Shown one piece after another: positions 33,152 through 42,244 of a stretch of DNA of 64,000 bases. Positions within the stretch are counted from its first letter, which is position 1. Each line of letters starts with the position of its first letter. The stretch covers positions 34,258 through 98,257 of the forward strand of contig CACLYY010000003.1 of NCBI GenBank assembly GCA_902611265.1. Direction: 5' to 3'. The notes under the pieces are model-generated. The model made no database searches, had not been told where the DNA came from, and worked only from the letters and a program-made list of their open reading frames with translations. The position numbers and the translations under genes are program-made. This DNA comes from an uncultured Pelagibacteraceae bacterium (GTDB lineage: Bacteria; Pseudomonadota; Alphaproteobacteria; Pelagibacterales; Pelagibacteraceae).

Positions 33152-34276
33152 TTAATTGACACTCTCAATTACTGTCGCAATTCCCATTCCTAAACCAATA
33201 CACTGAGTAGAAAGAGCATATTTTTTATTTTCTCGTTTTAATAAATCAGCAGCTTTACCAGTAATTCTTGCACCTGTTGCACCAAGTGGATGCCCGAGGG
33301 CAAGAGCTCCACCATCTAAATTAACTTTATTTTTATCTATACCTAAATCTTTAATGCACGCTAATGATTGAGAAGCAAAAGCTTCGTTCAATTCAACAAT
33401 ATCAATTTGATCAGCTGATAAGTTAGCTCTCTTTAAAGCTTTTTTTGATGCACCAATTGGACCTAGACCCATATAATCAGGGTCACAACCCTCAACAGCT
33501 GTAGATACTATTCTTCCTAAAATATTTAAATTATTTTCTCTTGCATAATTTTCCTCACAAATTAGAGTTGCCGCAGCACCGTCTGTTAATGGTGATGAAG
33601 TTGCTGCTGTAACTGTTCCATTTTCGTCAAAAGCAAGTTTTAAACCATCTAATTTTTCCATTGTACTATTTGGTCTAATGTTTCCATCAGTATCACAATC
33701 ACCAATTGATACAATTTCATTCTTAAAATTCCCTTTGGTTTGTGCTTCATGTGCTTTTTGATGACTTGATATAGCAAACTCCTGTTGTTCATTTCTTGAA
33801 ATGTTATATTTTCTAGCAACATTTTCTGCAGTTGTTCCCATTGAAAAATAAACATGTGGATTATCTGCCTTACTTTCAGGGTAGGGGATTGGTTCAAAAC
33901 CAGTATTTACTCTTGTCATGCTTTCTACCCCTCCACAGACAAACGCCTTTCCAGCACCTAAAGAAATTTTACCTGCTGCAATATGAATAGCCTCCATTGA
34001 TGAACCACACCATCTATCTACTGTCATGCCTGAGGTTTTAACATTCATACCACTTAGAAAAGTTGTCAACTTTCCGATATTAAAACTTTGTTCTCCTGTT
34101 TGAAATGCACAACCAACTACGATATCTTCAATGTCATCTTTTTTAACATTTGATTTTGATACTAAATCTTTAATTACTTCTGCTAATAGATTAACTGGTT
34201 TTGAGTCTATTAAGGCACCTTTTCTAGCCATAGTAAAAGGTGATCTTGAAAATCCTGCTATAACTGGTTTAAACAT
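33152..34276 (-). CDS. Thiolase (acetyl-CoA acyltransferase)
   Basis: A 374-residue thiolase. The acyl-accepting cysteine is C90 in VDRWCGSSMEA, the histidine lies in GHPLGATGAR, and the second cysteine in CIGLGMG near 359; the order is as in degradative thiolases. It splits beta-ketoacyl-CoA into acetyl-CoA and a shortened acyl-CoA, or condenses acetyl-CoA. In this window acetoacetate from carnitine cleavage or the product of the fused dehydrogenase/hydratase at 46885 are possible sources of substrate. It is the last gene of a minus-strand run, 15 bases from the DmdA-like gene. Confidence 0.9.
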   Translation of the reverse strand: MFKPVIAGFSRSPFTMARKGALIDSKPVNLLAEVIKDLVSKSNVKKDDIEDIVVGCAFQTGEQSFNIGKLTTFLSGMNVKTSGMTVDRWCGSSMEAIHIAAGKISLGAGKAFVCGGVESMTRVNTGFEPIPYPESKADNPHVYFSMGTTAENVARKYNISRNEQQEFAISSHQKAHEAQTKGNFKNEIVSIGDCDTDGNIRPNSTMEKLDGLKLAFDENGTVTAATSSPLTDGAAATLICEENYARENNLNILGRIVSTAVEGCDPDYMGLGPIGASKKALKRANLSADQIDIVELNEAFASQSLACIKDLGIDKNKVNLDGGALALGHPLGATGARITGKAADLLKRENKKYALSTQCIGLGMGIATVIESVN

Positions 34277-34291
34277 AATTTAAATATAAGG

Positions 34292-35458
34292 TTAATCAGG
34301 AAATGGTAAAGAAGTTATAATGCCTTTTCTGTTTTTTCCATTAAAAGTGTTTATAAAAACTTCGTTCCCCAAATCCCAAAAATCTCTATTTATCATTGAT
34401 AAACCTATATTTTTCTTAATTCTTGGGGAATAAATTCCGGAAGCAATTTGTCCAATCTTTTTATTGTTTTTTGAGTATACCGGCAAAGGAACTCCTGTTG
34501 GTTTACAGGGTTCACCATCAAAAATTATTCCTCTCATCTGTTGTTTAATTCCTTCAGATTGGATCTTTCTCAAAGCATGTTTTCCAATAAAATCATGATC
34601 ATCTTCTTGTTTACAATATTTCTCAAGATTGCATTCTAGCGGGTTATTTTCTCTAGTGAAATCATTACCATAGGACATAAGTCCTGCCTCAATTCTATCA
34701 ATGAGGTTTGGACATCCTGGAGATATATTAAATTTTTGACCATTATCCCAAACAATATCCCAAAGCTTTTCACCAAGTTCAATTTCATTAAAATGAGTTT
34801 CAAATCCTTTGAAATAAATTTCAAAACCATCTTGCTTGCTATAACCTGACCTCGCGATTATTTGTTTTGTACCTAAAAAGTCAAAAACTTTAAAATTGAA
34901 AAATTTTAATTTTTTTATGTCTTCACCAAATATTGAAACCAAAAGGTCTTCGGATTTTGGGCCTTGAATAGCCAATGGATAAACATCTGGCTCTACTATT
35001 TCAACATTATATCCAGAACCTAATGCAATACCTTTTGCCCATAGAAGAATATCTGAGTCAGCTATTGAAATCCAAAACATATCATCGTCTAGTTTAAGTA
35101 AAACAGGATCATTAATCATTCCTGCGGTCTCATCTATTATTGGAATATAAAAACATTTTCCAGTTTCCATTTTTTTTATTGAGCGAGGTGTCATTTTTTG
35201 TACAAGTTTTGCTGCATCAGGACCTGAAATTTGTACTTGTCTTTGGCAAGATACGTCCCAGACTTGAACTTCCTTTCTTAAATGCCAGTAATCTTCCTCA
35301 ACTGAGTTTTTAAATCCTTTTGGTAACAACATGTGGTTTACAACGGTAAAATCTGACACGCCACATTCTTCAACCTTATTAGTAAATGGAGTACGCCTTA
35401 TACGTCTTGACATATTTAATTTAATATTTTTTTGATGTATTAAATTTTCACCACTCAT
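34292..35458 (-). CDS. dmdA: DmdA-like tetrahydrofolate-dependent demethylase (dimethylsulfoniopropionate demethylase or close relative)
   Basis: A 388-residue GcvT-fold protein that matches SAR11 DmdA in many places. RRTPFTNKVEECGV and EEDYWHLRKEVQVWDV are near residues 20-70, LAIQGPKSEDLL near 165, IARSGYSKQDGFEIY near 205, and GNDFTRENNPLEC near 260. DmdA moves one methyl group of DMSP to tetrahydrofolate, giving methylmercaptopropionate. The later enzymes DmdB, DmdC and DmdD are not in the window. The start at 35458 follows the preceding stop by one base; an ATG 16 codons in (35413) would give the DmdA-like length of about 370. A non-DMSP relative acting on another methylated compound cannot be ruled out. 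Confidence 0.7.
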   Translation of the reverse strand: MSGENLIHQKNIKLNMSRRIRRTPFTNKVEECGVSDFTVVNHMLLPKGFKNSVEEDYWHLRKEVQVWDVSCQRQVQISGPDAAKLVQKMTPRSIKKMETGKCFYIPIIDETAGMINDPVLLKLDDDMFWISIADSDILLWAKGIALGSGYNVEIVEPDVYPLAIQGPKSEDLLVSIFGEDIKKLKFFNFKVFDFLGTKQIIARSGYSKQDGFEIYFKGFETHFNEIELGEKLWDIVWDNGQKFNISPGCPNLIDRIEAGLMSYGNDFTRENNPLECNLEKYCKQEDDHDFIGKHALRKIQSEGIKQQMRGIIFDGEPCKPTGVPLPVYSKNNKKIGQIASGIYSPRIKKNIGLSMINRDFWDLGNEVFINTFNGKNRKGIITSLPFPD

Positions 35459-35459
35459 T

Positions 35460-35795
35460 CTATTTTGACCACCACACAGTGTAGCTATTTTTAGAAATTA
35501 TTATGGGTATATGATATTTTTTATTATTATCTTCCATTTTAAATTTAATATTTATTTCAGAAATAATTCTTTTCTCAGAAAAATAATCCCCGGTTTTGCA
35601 AATCATTTCATATTCGCACTTGGTATCATCATCACTTAGATCAAATTCTTTATGTATTCTACCACCATCATCAGATTTACTTTCACAGAAAATTTCTTTA
35701 TCTCCATTTTTTTTTATTTGATAAATTATTACATCAATATTCCCAGCATGAGATCCATTAGTAGCATCTAATAAGTGTGATGAAAATATTGCCAT
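35460..35795 (-). CDS. Transthyretin/hydroxyisourate hydrolase-like small protein with altered C-terminus
   Basis: A 111-residue protein with the transthyretin fold plan. It opens with MAIFSSHLLDATNGSHAG, as hydroxyisourate hydrolases do (THVLDTANG), and ends with YHIPIIISKNSYTVWWSK, matching YHVPLLLSP followed by the terminal tetrapeptide. In true hydrolases the last four residues are YRGS and form part of the active site; here they are WWSK. The two active-site histidines look kept. No uricase or OHCU decarboxylase gene is near. It sits between a ThDP-enzyme gene and a DmdA-like gene, with one-base gaps on both sides, so it belongs to that unit. Its reaction is unknown. Confidence 0.65.
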   Translation of the reverse strand: MAIFSSHLLDATNGSHAGNIDVIIYQIKKNGDKEIFCESKSDDGGRIHKEFDLSDDDTKCEYEMICKTGDYFSEKRIISEINIKFKMEDNNKKYHIPIIISKNSYTVWWSK

Positions 35796-35796
35796 T

Positions 35797-37539
35797 TTAT
35801 TCTATTGATGACTTTTCTCTTTTGCTTGCAACTGCAGAGACTATTGGGCTTAATACTGGTTTTGCTTTAACATTTACACATGCAGGTTTTCCACTTTCCA
35901 TTGCCCTTTTAAGTGCCGGTGCTAGCTCTTCTCTTTTATTAACTAATTCTCCATACCCTCCAAAACCTTCAAAAATCTTATGAAATGGGATGTCTCTAAA
36001 ATCAGTTGCAACGCTTTTGCCACTTTTAAATAATCTTTCTTGTTGTTGTCCAATTGAGGCCAATCCACCATTGTTATCAATTACAACAGTAATAGGTTTT
36101 TTTTCATAAAATACACTTTCAATAGACATACCTCCTGATAAAAACGCACCATCTCCACTTATAAGAACAACATTTGAATCTGGATTGTGATTTTTAGCAG
36201 ATAAAGCAAACGATACACCAACACCTAACATACTAAATGTTCCAGGATGTAAGATACCTTTTAATTTTTTACCTTTTGCACCTGCAATATTAATTGCAAT
36301 TTCTGACCAGAAATGTGTATTCCCTCCATCTATAACAAGCCAGTCATTTTCGCCCATTGCTTCTTGGACATCTAATGAAAGTTGTAGAGGATGAATTTTT
36401 CCCCCATTTTTCTTTGATGCCTCAGCCTCTATCTCTAAATCTTTCAAGGATTTATCTACCCATTCTTTTTTCTTTTTTTTGTTTTCTTCGAACCAAGTTG
36501 TGTCTAAAGTCCACTTATTATTTTTCTTTAAATTAGATAATGTATCTAGAAAAACACCAGGATCACTTAATAAACAAAAATCAGCTGCTCTATTAAGTTC
36601 TACTTCTTCATGAGAACCATTTATACAAACTAACTTTGATGATTTAGGTATAAAAGGTGGATTTCCAAAATTCATTTGATTGTCTAAACGCGCCCCAACT
36701 ACAAGTACTAAATCTGAATTTTGTAGTGAATATTCTGAGGGAGGATATTGGTGTATATCTGCCAATCCCATATAAGCATTTGCTTCCTCACCTAATAATT
36801 TTTGATGATATGGGACATTAAAAATTGGTATATTTAAATTATTGCCAGCTGCTTCAAGATTTTTTTCTGAATGCGACCACCAAACTCCATGACCCCCTAT
36901 TATAATTGGTTTTTTAGCATTACAAGCAAGCTCTAAAACTTCTGATAGAGAATTTGGATCTGGCCAAGCTTTTGCTAAAGGTTTAGCTTTATGAGAAAAT
37001 GGTCTTTCTTCTAACCCTACTTCTTCTGCAAAAGATGAAAACATTATATCTACTGGTAGACTAAGATGAACAGCACCTGGATAACCGTTGGTGGCAATGT
37101 GATATGCTTTGTCGACAAACTCTCTTATTCTAGTTCCATCGGTAATGCTTGCACTGTATTTTGTTAAAGGGGCTGCAATTGAAACATCATCTATTTCTTT
37201 AAAACCACCTGAACCTTGCCTTTTAAGACTGCTTGAACCTGTAATATAAATAACAGGACTTCTCTCACCCCAAGCCTCCATCATAGAGGGAACTGCGTTT
37301 GTAAATCCCTCTGGTCCAACTAAGCATACTGATGGTTTACGAGTAATTCTTGTATTACCATCTGCTAAATGACCTGCAATTTGTTCATGAGGAGTATTTA
37401 TCACTTCAATTTGACACTCAGCAAATCCTTCAATTGCTGGATTACAAAAACCTCCCGCAAGAGTAAAAACTTTACTAATTCCCTTATCTTTTAGAGCTCT
37501 AGCTAATAATGCTCCACCTCTAATCTTATTCTCAGCCAT
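35797..37539 (-). CDS. Thiamine diphosphate-dependent enzyme (acetolactate synthase/oxalyl-CoA decarboxylase-like)
   Basis: A 580-residue ThDP enzyme of the standard three-domain plan. The PYR-domain glutamate is E52 in NTPHEQIAGHLADG, a central domain lies near 190-330, and the PP-domain cofactor motif opens with SGDGAF and closes with IDNNGG near 455-485. The closest general match is the acetolactate synthase, 2-hydroxyacyl-CoA lyase and oxalyl-CoA decarboxylase group. No small regulatory subunit gene is adjacent, so branched-chain amino acid synthesis is unlikely. The hydroxy-acid oxidase gene lies immediately upstream with no gap, which suggests that the 2-oxo acid made there is decarboxylated or ligated here. 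Exact substrate unknown. Confidence 0.8.
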   Translation of the reverse strand: MAENKIRGGALLARALKDKGISKVFTLAGGFCNPAIEGFAECQIEVINTPHEQIAGHLADGNTRITRKPSVCLVGPEGFTNAVPSMMEAWGERSPVIYITGSSSLKRQGSGGFKEIDDVSIAAPLTKYSASITDGTRIREFVDKAYHIATNGYPGAVHLSLPVDIMFSSFAEEVGLEERPFSHKAKPLAKAWPDPNSLSEVLELACNAKKPIIIGGHGVWWSHSEKNLEAAGNNLNIPIFNVPYHQKLLGEEANAYMGLADIHQYPPSEYSLQNSDLVLVVGARLDNQMNFGNPPFIPKSSKLVCINGSHEEVELNRAADFCLLSDPGVFLDTLSNLKKNNKWTLDTTWFEENKKKKKEWVDKSLKDLEIEAEASKKNGGKIHPLQLSLDVQEAMGENDWLVIDGGNTHFWSEIAINIAGAKGKKLKGILHPGTFSMLGVGVSFALSAKNHNPDSNVVLISGDGAFLSGGMSIESVFYEKKPITVVIDNNGGLASIGQQQERLFKSGKSVATDFRDIPFHKIFEGFGGYGELVNKREELAPALKRAMESGKPACVNVKAKPVLSPIVSAVASKREKSSIE

Positions 37540-38703
37540 CTAGTAGTTTACCTTATTAATAGTATTGTCTATTACTATCTCAGATGTTACATCATTAATA
37601 TCATTTAATCCAACCAACCCTAGAGTGGTACTAACTTCCTCTTTTATAATCTCAACTATTCTTCTTAATCCTTTTTTTCCATCTGCTCCCATTGCATACA
37701 TAACGGGTCTTCCAATCATTGTATAATCTGCACCAAACGCAAGCGCTCTTACAATATCACTTCCACTTCTTATCCCACTATCAAAGATTAAAGGAAAATT
37801 ACTTCCAACCGATTTTCTAATTAGTGGAAGCATATTTATCGCTGCTGTAGCACTGTCTAATTGTCTACCTCCATGGTTTGAAACTTGAATAGCATCTGCA
37901 CCAGCTTCTTTTATTTTTACTGCGTCATCAGGAGACATTACTCCTTTAACAATAAGTTTACCTTTCCATTTATCCCTTACTCTTTTAAGTGTATTCCAAT
38001 CAGTAGAACCTCTACTTTCTTTTCTTTTAAAAATTCCATCTCCACTTTTTGATGTTACATAATTCATAGGCTTAGGAATTCCACTTATTAAAGTTGATAA
38101 AGACCAAGTAGGATGAGTTGCAAAATCAAAAAATTGTTTTGGACCTATCTTAAAAGGATAAGAGAAACCATTTTTATCATCTCTAGTTCTTCTAGACAAA
38201 ACTGGCACATCTACAGTTAAAATTACCACTTCATATCCAGTATTTTTTGCTCTTTCCAAAAGCTCCATCACGAAATTCTCATCTTGAAAAATATATAACT
38301 GCATCCAAGAATGACCTTTTGAGAGTTCATACATCTTTTCTAATGTTGTAGTAGAGGCCATAGAAACACAAGTTGGAATATTATTTCTTGCACTTTCAGC
38401 GGCTAACATAGAGTCTGCTCCCGGCCAAGACAAATTAGTCATTCCCATAGGAGCAAAACCAAATGGAAAATTAAATTCATATCCTAAAACCTTTTTTTTA
38501 AGTGATCTTTTTTCAACGTTTCTTAAAACTTTAGGCTCTAGTCTTATTTGGTCAAGAGCAATACTGTTGATTTCAGCAAGTTTCTCATCTCCTGATGCTC
38601 CATCAATAAAATCAAAAACTAATTTGGGAAGACGTTTACGCGAAAGTTCTCTTGCATCTTTTATGCTAAAGATTTTTTGACTTGGTAAAATATTATCACT
38701 CAT
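37540..38703 (-). CDS. FMN-dependent alpha-hydroxy-acid oxidase/dehydrogenase (LldD/glycolate oxidase family)
   Basis: A 387-residue FMN barrel enzyme. Family landmarks are FDFIDGASGDE near residue 30, PFGFAPMGMTNL near 80, the active-site HGG in QVSNHGGRQLD near 275, and FDSGIRSGSDIVRALAFGAD near 310. It oxidises an L-2-hydroxy acid such as lactate, glycolate or mandelate to a 2-oxo acid. The length equals LldD. It abuts the ThDP-enzyme gene with no gap and overlaps the peptidase E gene by 8 bases, so the three are in one unit. The specific hydroxy acid is not evident. Confidence 0.88.
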   Translation of the reverse strand: MSDNILPSQKIFSIKDARELSRKRLPKLVFDFIDGASGDEKLAEINSIALDQIRLEPKVLRNVEKRSLKKKVLGYEFNFPFGFAPMGMTNLSWPGADSMLAAESARNNIPTCVSMASTTTLEKMYELSKGHSWMQLYIFQDENFVMELLERAKNTGYEVVILTVDVPVLSRRTRDDKNGFSYPFKIGPKQFFDFATHPTWSLSTLISGIPKPMNYVTSKSGDGIFKRKESRGSTDWNTLKRVRDKWKGKLIVKGVMSPDDAVKIKEAGADAIQVSNHGGRQLDSATAAINMLPLIRKSVGSNFPLIFDSGIRSGSDIVRALAFGADYTMIGRPVMYAMGADGKKGLRRIVEIIKEEVSTTLGLVGLNDINDVTSEIVIDNTINKVNY

Positions 38704-39388
38704 TATTAATTTTAATGTATTCTTTTAAGTTAAATTGTTTATTTTGATTAACAAAATAAGCATTATGACCTTTTCTAGAAGAATAAACCTCTGTTGGTTT
38801 TCCGTCAATAAAAAGTACCGCAACACCATCATCAACAGCAATACCATCTGGCAAAGTTTTGTTTTTAATATTTTCTCTATATTTTTCTGCTCTTTTTGAG
38901 TCCGAATAATGTGGTGTAAAACTTCCGGTTAATAACCCAATGCCGTTTATAGATTTAAATCCAGGTCCATCTGAGTCAGTCAGAAAGCAATCGAACCAAC
39001 ACGCGGCACCAGCACTTACACCTGACAGAATTATACCAGAATTATAAACTTCTTTGAAAAGTTCAATTAAATTATTTTCTTTCCAATATTTCAGCATGAA
39101 TTTTGTATTTCCACCACCAACGTAAACAATATCAAGATTTGAAAGCCAATTTTCAAAACCTTTTACACTAGAGATAAGATTAAAATGAGACACATTTAAA
39201 CCTGAAACTTCAAACCTTTTGTAAAAGAGCTTAGTTTTGCTTGAGTCATCGTTACTAGCGGTCGGTAAAAATCCTAATGAGCAATTTTTTTTGTTGATAC
39301 AGTCTAAAATGAATTGTTCCTGATCATCATCTTGGTTATGAGTAAACCCTCCACCTCCAATAGTAATTATTTTTTTTTTGATCTTCAC
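38696..39388 (-). CDS. Peptidase E (S51 family dipeptidase)
   Basis: A 230-residue S51 peptidase. The start KKIITIGGGGFTHNQDD matches peptidase E. YVGGGNTKFMLKYW is near residue 90, and the nucleophile serine is in SGVSAGAACWFD near 123, with GIGLLTGSFTPHYSD providing the distal histidine region. Family members cut Asp-X dipeptides, though some act as cyanophycinase or on other isopeptides. It overlaps the hydroxy-acid oxidase gene by 8 bases and lies 25 bases from the GcvT-like gene. The Dpp-type peptide transporter nearby on the other strand gives it a plausible supply of peptides. Confidence 0.82.
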   Translation of the reverse strand: MKIKKKIITIGGGGFTHNQDDDQEQFILDCINKKNCSLGFLPTASNDDSSKTKLFYKRFEVSGLNVSHFNLISSVKGFENWLSNLDIVYVGGGNTKFMLKYWKENNLIELFKEVYNSGIILSGVSAGAACWFDCFLTDSDGPGFKSINGIGLLTGSFTPHYSDSKRAEKYRENIKNKTLPDGIAVDDGVAVLFIDGKPTEVYSSRKGHNAYFVNQNKQFNLKEYIKINNE

Positions 39389-39413
39389 TAGTTATATTTT
39401 TAATAATTTAAGC

Positions 39414-40631
39414 TTAAACACCAATCCAAGGTTTTGGCTCATTTGGGATATTTCTGTCTATACCTCTTACTATTTCTCCCTTTTCATCATACATTGGTAA
39501 TTTACAGATTTGACCTTTATGTAATTTCCCGTCTGTGCATTTAACATAAACTATATCACCTGGTCCATTTTCATGATTATTAAGGTGAACTATACCAACA
39601 CCGCAAACTTGATAAGGTGACCATGTGCTTGAGGTTATTTTACCAATCTCTTTTTCATTTAATTTAATACTCTCTCCTTTAATTGCAGTTCCAGACACAA
39701 CTCTAATTCCCCAAGTCATACATTTTTTCTCTGATGACATGAGTGCATCTTTTCCAATAAAATCCTCTTTATCAAAATTTATAAACTTTCCAAGGCCAAC
39801 TGAAAAAGGGTTGGTATTTTTTGAAAAATCTTGTCCAGCAGATAAAAGTCCAGCTTCAATTCTTCTACATCTAAATCCTGGTGTAGCCACCAAAATCATA
39901 CCTAATTTTTTTCCTTGCTCGAGAATATAATCACCAATTTTATCTGTTTCGTTTTCTGGTCTAAAATAAATTTCCCAACCAAGTTCATTAGTAAAACCAC
40001 TTCTGCTTACTATTACTTTTTGATCTAAAATTTGTAACTCTTTCCAATCAAAATATTTCCAATCTTTCTCTGAAAAACCATTACTTAAATTTTCAAGTAG
40101 CTTCATGGACAATGGGCCTTGAACTTGACTTACCCAAACATTTGGATCATTAATTTCTACATTCAAATTTTTAGAATGTGCTTTATACCAAGAAAATAGA
40201 TCACCATCAGCTTGCGCAAACCAATATTTATCTTTATCAATTCTTAAAAGTATACCATCCGTAATCATCCCACCATCATGATAACAAGCAAACTGATACG
40301 AACATCTTCCCACAGCGATTTTTGAAATATCTCTCGGAAATATTTTTTGTAAAAATTTAAGTGAATCTGGTCCTGATATTTCAAATGGATGTTCTCCTGT
40401 ATGCCTAAAAATAATTTCTCTCCTTGCTTTCCAATACATTTCTTCAGGACTTACATTAGATAATTTTTCAAGTGTTAATCTTCCTGCGTAATTTGAATAT
40501 TCTGGATCATATGGTAATTCTTGATAAGTTAAGGGGTGAACCTGAATTGATCTTGCAAGCTCTAATGCATTGGAATTTTCAAGGCTAACTGGTTTTACAG
40601 TAAACCTATACTTATTGATTAAATTGTTCAT
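39414..40631 (-). CDS. GcvT-fold aminomethyltransferase family protein (folate-dependent demethylase-like)
   Basis: A 405-residue GcvT-family protein with an extra N-terminal part of about 60 residues (LARSIQVHPLTYQEL). The folate-binding core shows RREIIFRHTGEHPFEISGPDS near 70-90, VQGPLSMKLLENL near 168, SRSGFTNELGWEIYF near 210, and RRIEAGLLSAGQDF near 255. Proteins of this type transfer methyl or methylene groups from small molecules to tetrahydrofolate. It differs from the DmdA-like protein 5 kb away but shares its fold and orientation, and is the first gene of that minus-strand run. It may demethylate dimethylglycine, a methoxy-aromatic or another donor; nothing in the sequence decides between them. 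Confidence 0.78.
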   Translation of the reverse strand: MNNLINKYRFTVKPVSLENSNALELARSIQVHPLTYQELPYDPEYSNYAGRLTLEKLSNVSPEEMYWKARREIIFRHTGEHPFEISGPDSLKFLQKIFPRDISKIAVGRCSYQFACYHDGGMITDGILLRIDKDKYWFAQADGDLFSWYKAHSKNLNVEINDPNVWVSQVQGPLSMKLLENLSNGFSEKDWKYFDWKELQILDQKVIVSRSGFTNELGWEIYFRPENETDKIGDYILEQGKKLGMILVATPGFRCRRIEAGLLSAGQDFSKNTNPFSVGLGKFINFDKEDFIGKDALMSSEKKCMTWGIRVVSGTAIKGESIKLNEKEIGKITSSTWSPYQVCGVGIVHLNNHENGPGDIVYVKCTDGKLHKGQICKLPMYDEKGEIVRGIDRNIPNEPKPWIGV

Positions 40632-40687
40632 TATTATTTTTGTAGATAATCAGAATACACCAATAAAATAAATAAAAAATGTCCATT

Positions 40688-40714
40688 TTGACTGTTGCTA
40701 TATAAGTATCTAAT
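40688..40714 (+). promoter_or_regulatory. Candidate promoter of the Dpp-type binding-protein gene
   Basis: TTGACT at 40688-40693 is followed after a short 15-base spacer by TCTAAT at 40709-40714 (five of six matches to TATAAT). A purine-rich GAGAGGAA just before the ATG at 40748 serves as ribosome site. The spacing is below optimum, so this is only a candidate. Confidence 0.35.
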
Positions 40715-40747
40715 TGTTACCTTTTGTTTTTTTAAAGAGAGGAAATT

Positions 40748-42235
40748 ATGAAAAACATTTTAAAATTGATATCAATTTCATTGGTATCACTATTTGTAAC
40801 ATTTTCATTTGCCAACGCTTCAAGTGGGGTTTTTAAGTTATCTCATGATCTTGGTTTTGGAAAAGATACAAATTTAGATGCGATTACTAAAGGAAGACTA
40901 TTTCAAGTAGTAATAATGACTCAAAACCGTCTTGTTAGAAAAGATCTTAAAGGAGTTACTTCTCCCGAGTTAGCTACTGACTGGTCAGGTAACGCAGATG
41001 CAACAGAGTGGACTTTTAATTTAAGAAAAGGTGTTAAATTCCATGATGGATCTGATTTTGATGCAGAGGATGTAAAATACTCTTTGATGAGAGTTAAAGA
41101 TCCTGAAATTGGTTCACCTGCAAAAAAAAGTATGAGTGCAGTAACAGATATTGAAGTTGTTGACTCACATACAGTTAAAATAAAGTTGAACACATCATTC
41201 GCAGATTTTCCACTTTTATTAACTGATTATAGATTAAGAATGATACCAAATGGATCAGGCGATACGATTGGGAAAACAGGTATTGGAACTGGACCGTTTA
41301 TGGTTGATAAATTTGATGCAGAGGGAACTACAATTCTTAAAGCTAACCCAAATTATTGGGAAGGAGCACCGAAACTCGCTGAGGTACATGTAATAGCTAT
41401 CCCAGATGGTCAAGCTAGAATTCAAGCCTTGCTGACAGGTCAAATAGATATGAATAGATATGTTCCATTCAATCAGAAAAAAATATTTGATGGTAATTCA
41501 AAATTTAACGTTTCAGTTATACCTACAGGAAACTGGAGAGGTATGGTAATGAGAACTGACGTAGCTCCATTTGATGACCCTAGAGTAAGAAAAGCAGTCA
41601 GAATAGCTGTGGATAGACAAGAATTAGTTGATCTTGTTATGGCTGGAGCAGCAACTGTATCTTGTGATACTCCTGTTGCACCTTCAGATCAATATAGAAT
41701 GAAAAAGAATTGTCCACCACAACCAGCTACAGCAAAAAAATTACTTGCAGAGGCAGGTTACCCAGATGGTATTGATTTCACAATTCATGTATCTACAAAA
41801 GAACCAACTTGGCCAACTATTGCTGAGGTTTTACAACAACAATTCGCTAAAGCTAACATCAGAGCAGATATTCAAATGACACCTTCAAAAAGTTATTGGA
41901 ATGAAACTTGGATGAAAAAGCCTGTAGCAATGACACGTTGGAACGAAAGACCAGCAGATAGTATTCTGCATGAAGCTTATCATAGCGAAGCAAAATGGAA
42001 CGAGTCATACTATAAAAGTGCTTCTTTTGATAAGAATTTAGCTGACGCGAGAGGTGAGTTAAAATTTAGCAAAAGAAAAGCAGCATACATCAATGCTCAG
42101 AAAACATTATGGGAAGAGTCTGGAACAATGATTCCTTACCATGTGTCTCGACTTGTTGTTACATCTTCTAGAGTGAAAAATCTTGACGAAGTTGAGTATT
42201 TTTCAATTAGATGGCACACAGTAAGCGTTCAGTAA
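40748..42235 (+). CDS. Peptide/nickel-type (Dpp/Opp) ABC transporter substrate-binding protein
   Basis: A 495-residue family 5 binding protein. The Sec signal peptide covers residues 1-24, ending ANA. The family motif WTFNLRKGVKFHDGSDFDAEDVKYSL lies near 92-117 (given in part), and TGIGTGPFMVDKF near 175. Usual length is about 500-540, so it is complete. It binds peptides, opines or other solutes in the periplasm for the pump encoded by the next three genes. A hairpin without U-tract separates it from the first permease gene, probably protecting this part of the message. Ligand is unknown. Confidence 0.9.
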   Translation: MKNILKLISISLVSLFVTFSFANASSGVFKLSHDLGFGKDTNLDAITKGRLFQVVIMTQNRLVRKDLKGVTSPELATDWSGNADATEWTFNLRKGVKFHDGSDFDAEDVKYSLMRVKDPEIGSPAKKSMSAVTDIEVVDSHTVKIKLNTSFADFPLLLTDYRLRMIPNGSGDTIGKTGIGTGPFMVDKFDAEGTTILKANPNYWEGAPKLAEVHVIAIPDGQARIQALLTGQIDMNRYVPFNQKKIFDGNSKFNVSVIPTGNWRGMVMRTDVAPFDDPRVRKAVRIAVDRQELVDLVMAGAATVSCDTPVAPSDQYRMKKNCPPQPATAKKLLAEAGYPDGIDFTIHVSTKEPTWPTIAEVLQQQFAKANIRADIQMTPSKSYWNETWMKKPVAMTRWNERPADSILHEAYHSEAKWNESYYKSASFDKNLADARGELKFSKRKAAYINAQKTLWEESGTMIPYHVSRLVVTSSRVKNLDEVEYFSIRWHTVSVQ

Positions 42236-42244
42236 TAACTTTTG

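Noticed and set aside
35797-37539. Acetolactate synthase large subunit for branched-chain amino acid synthesis
   Set aside because: No small subunit gene is adjacent and the gene is fused into a catabolic operon; another ThDP reaction is more likely.
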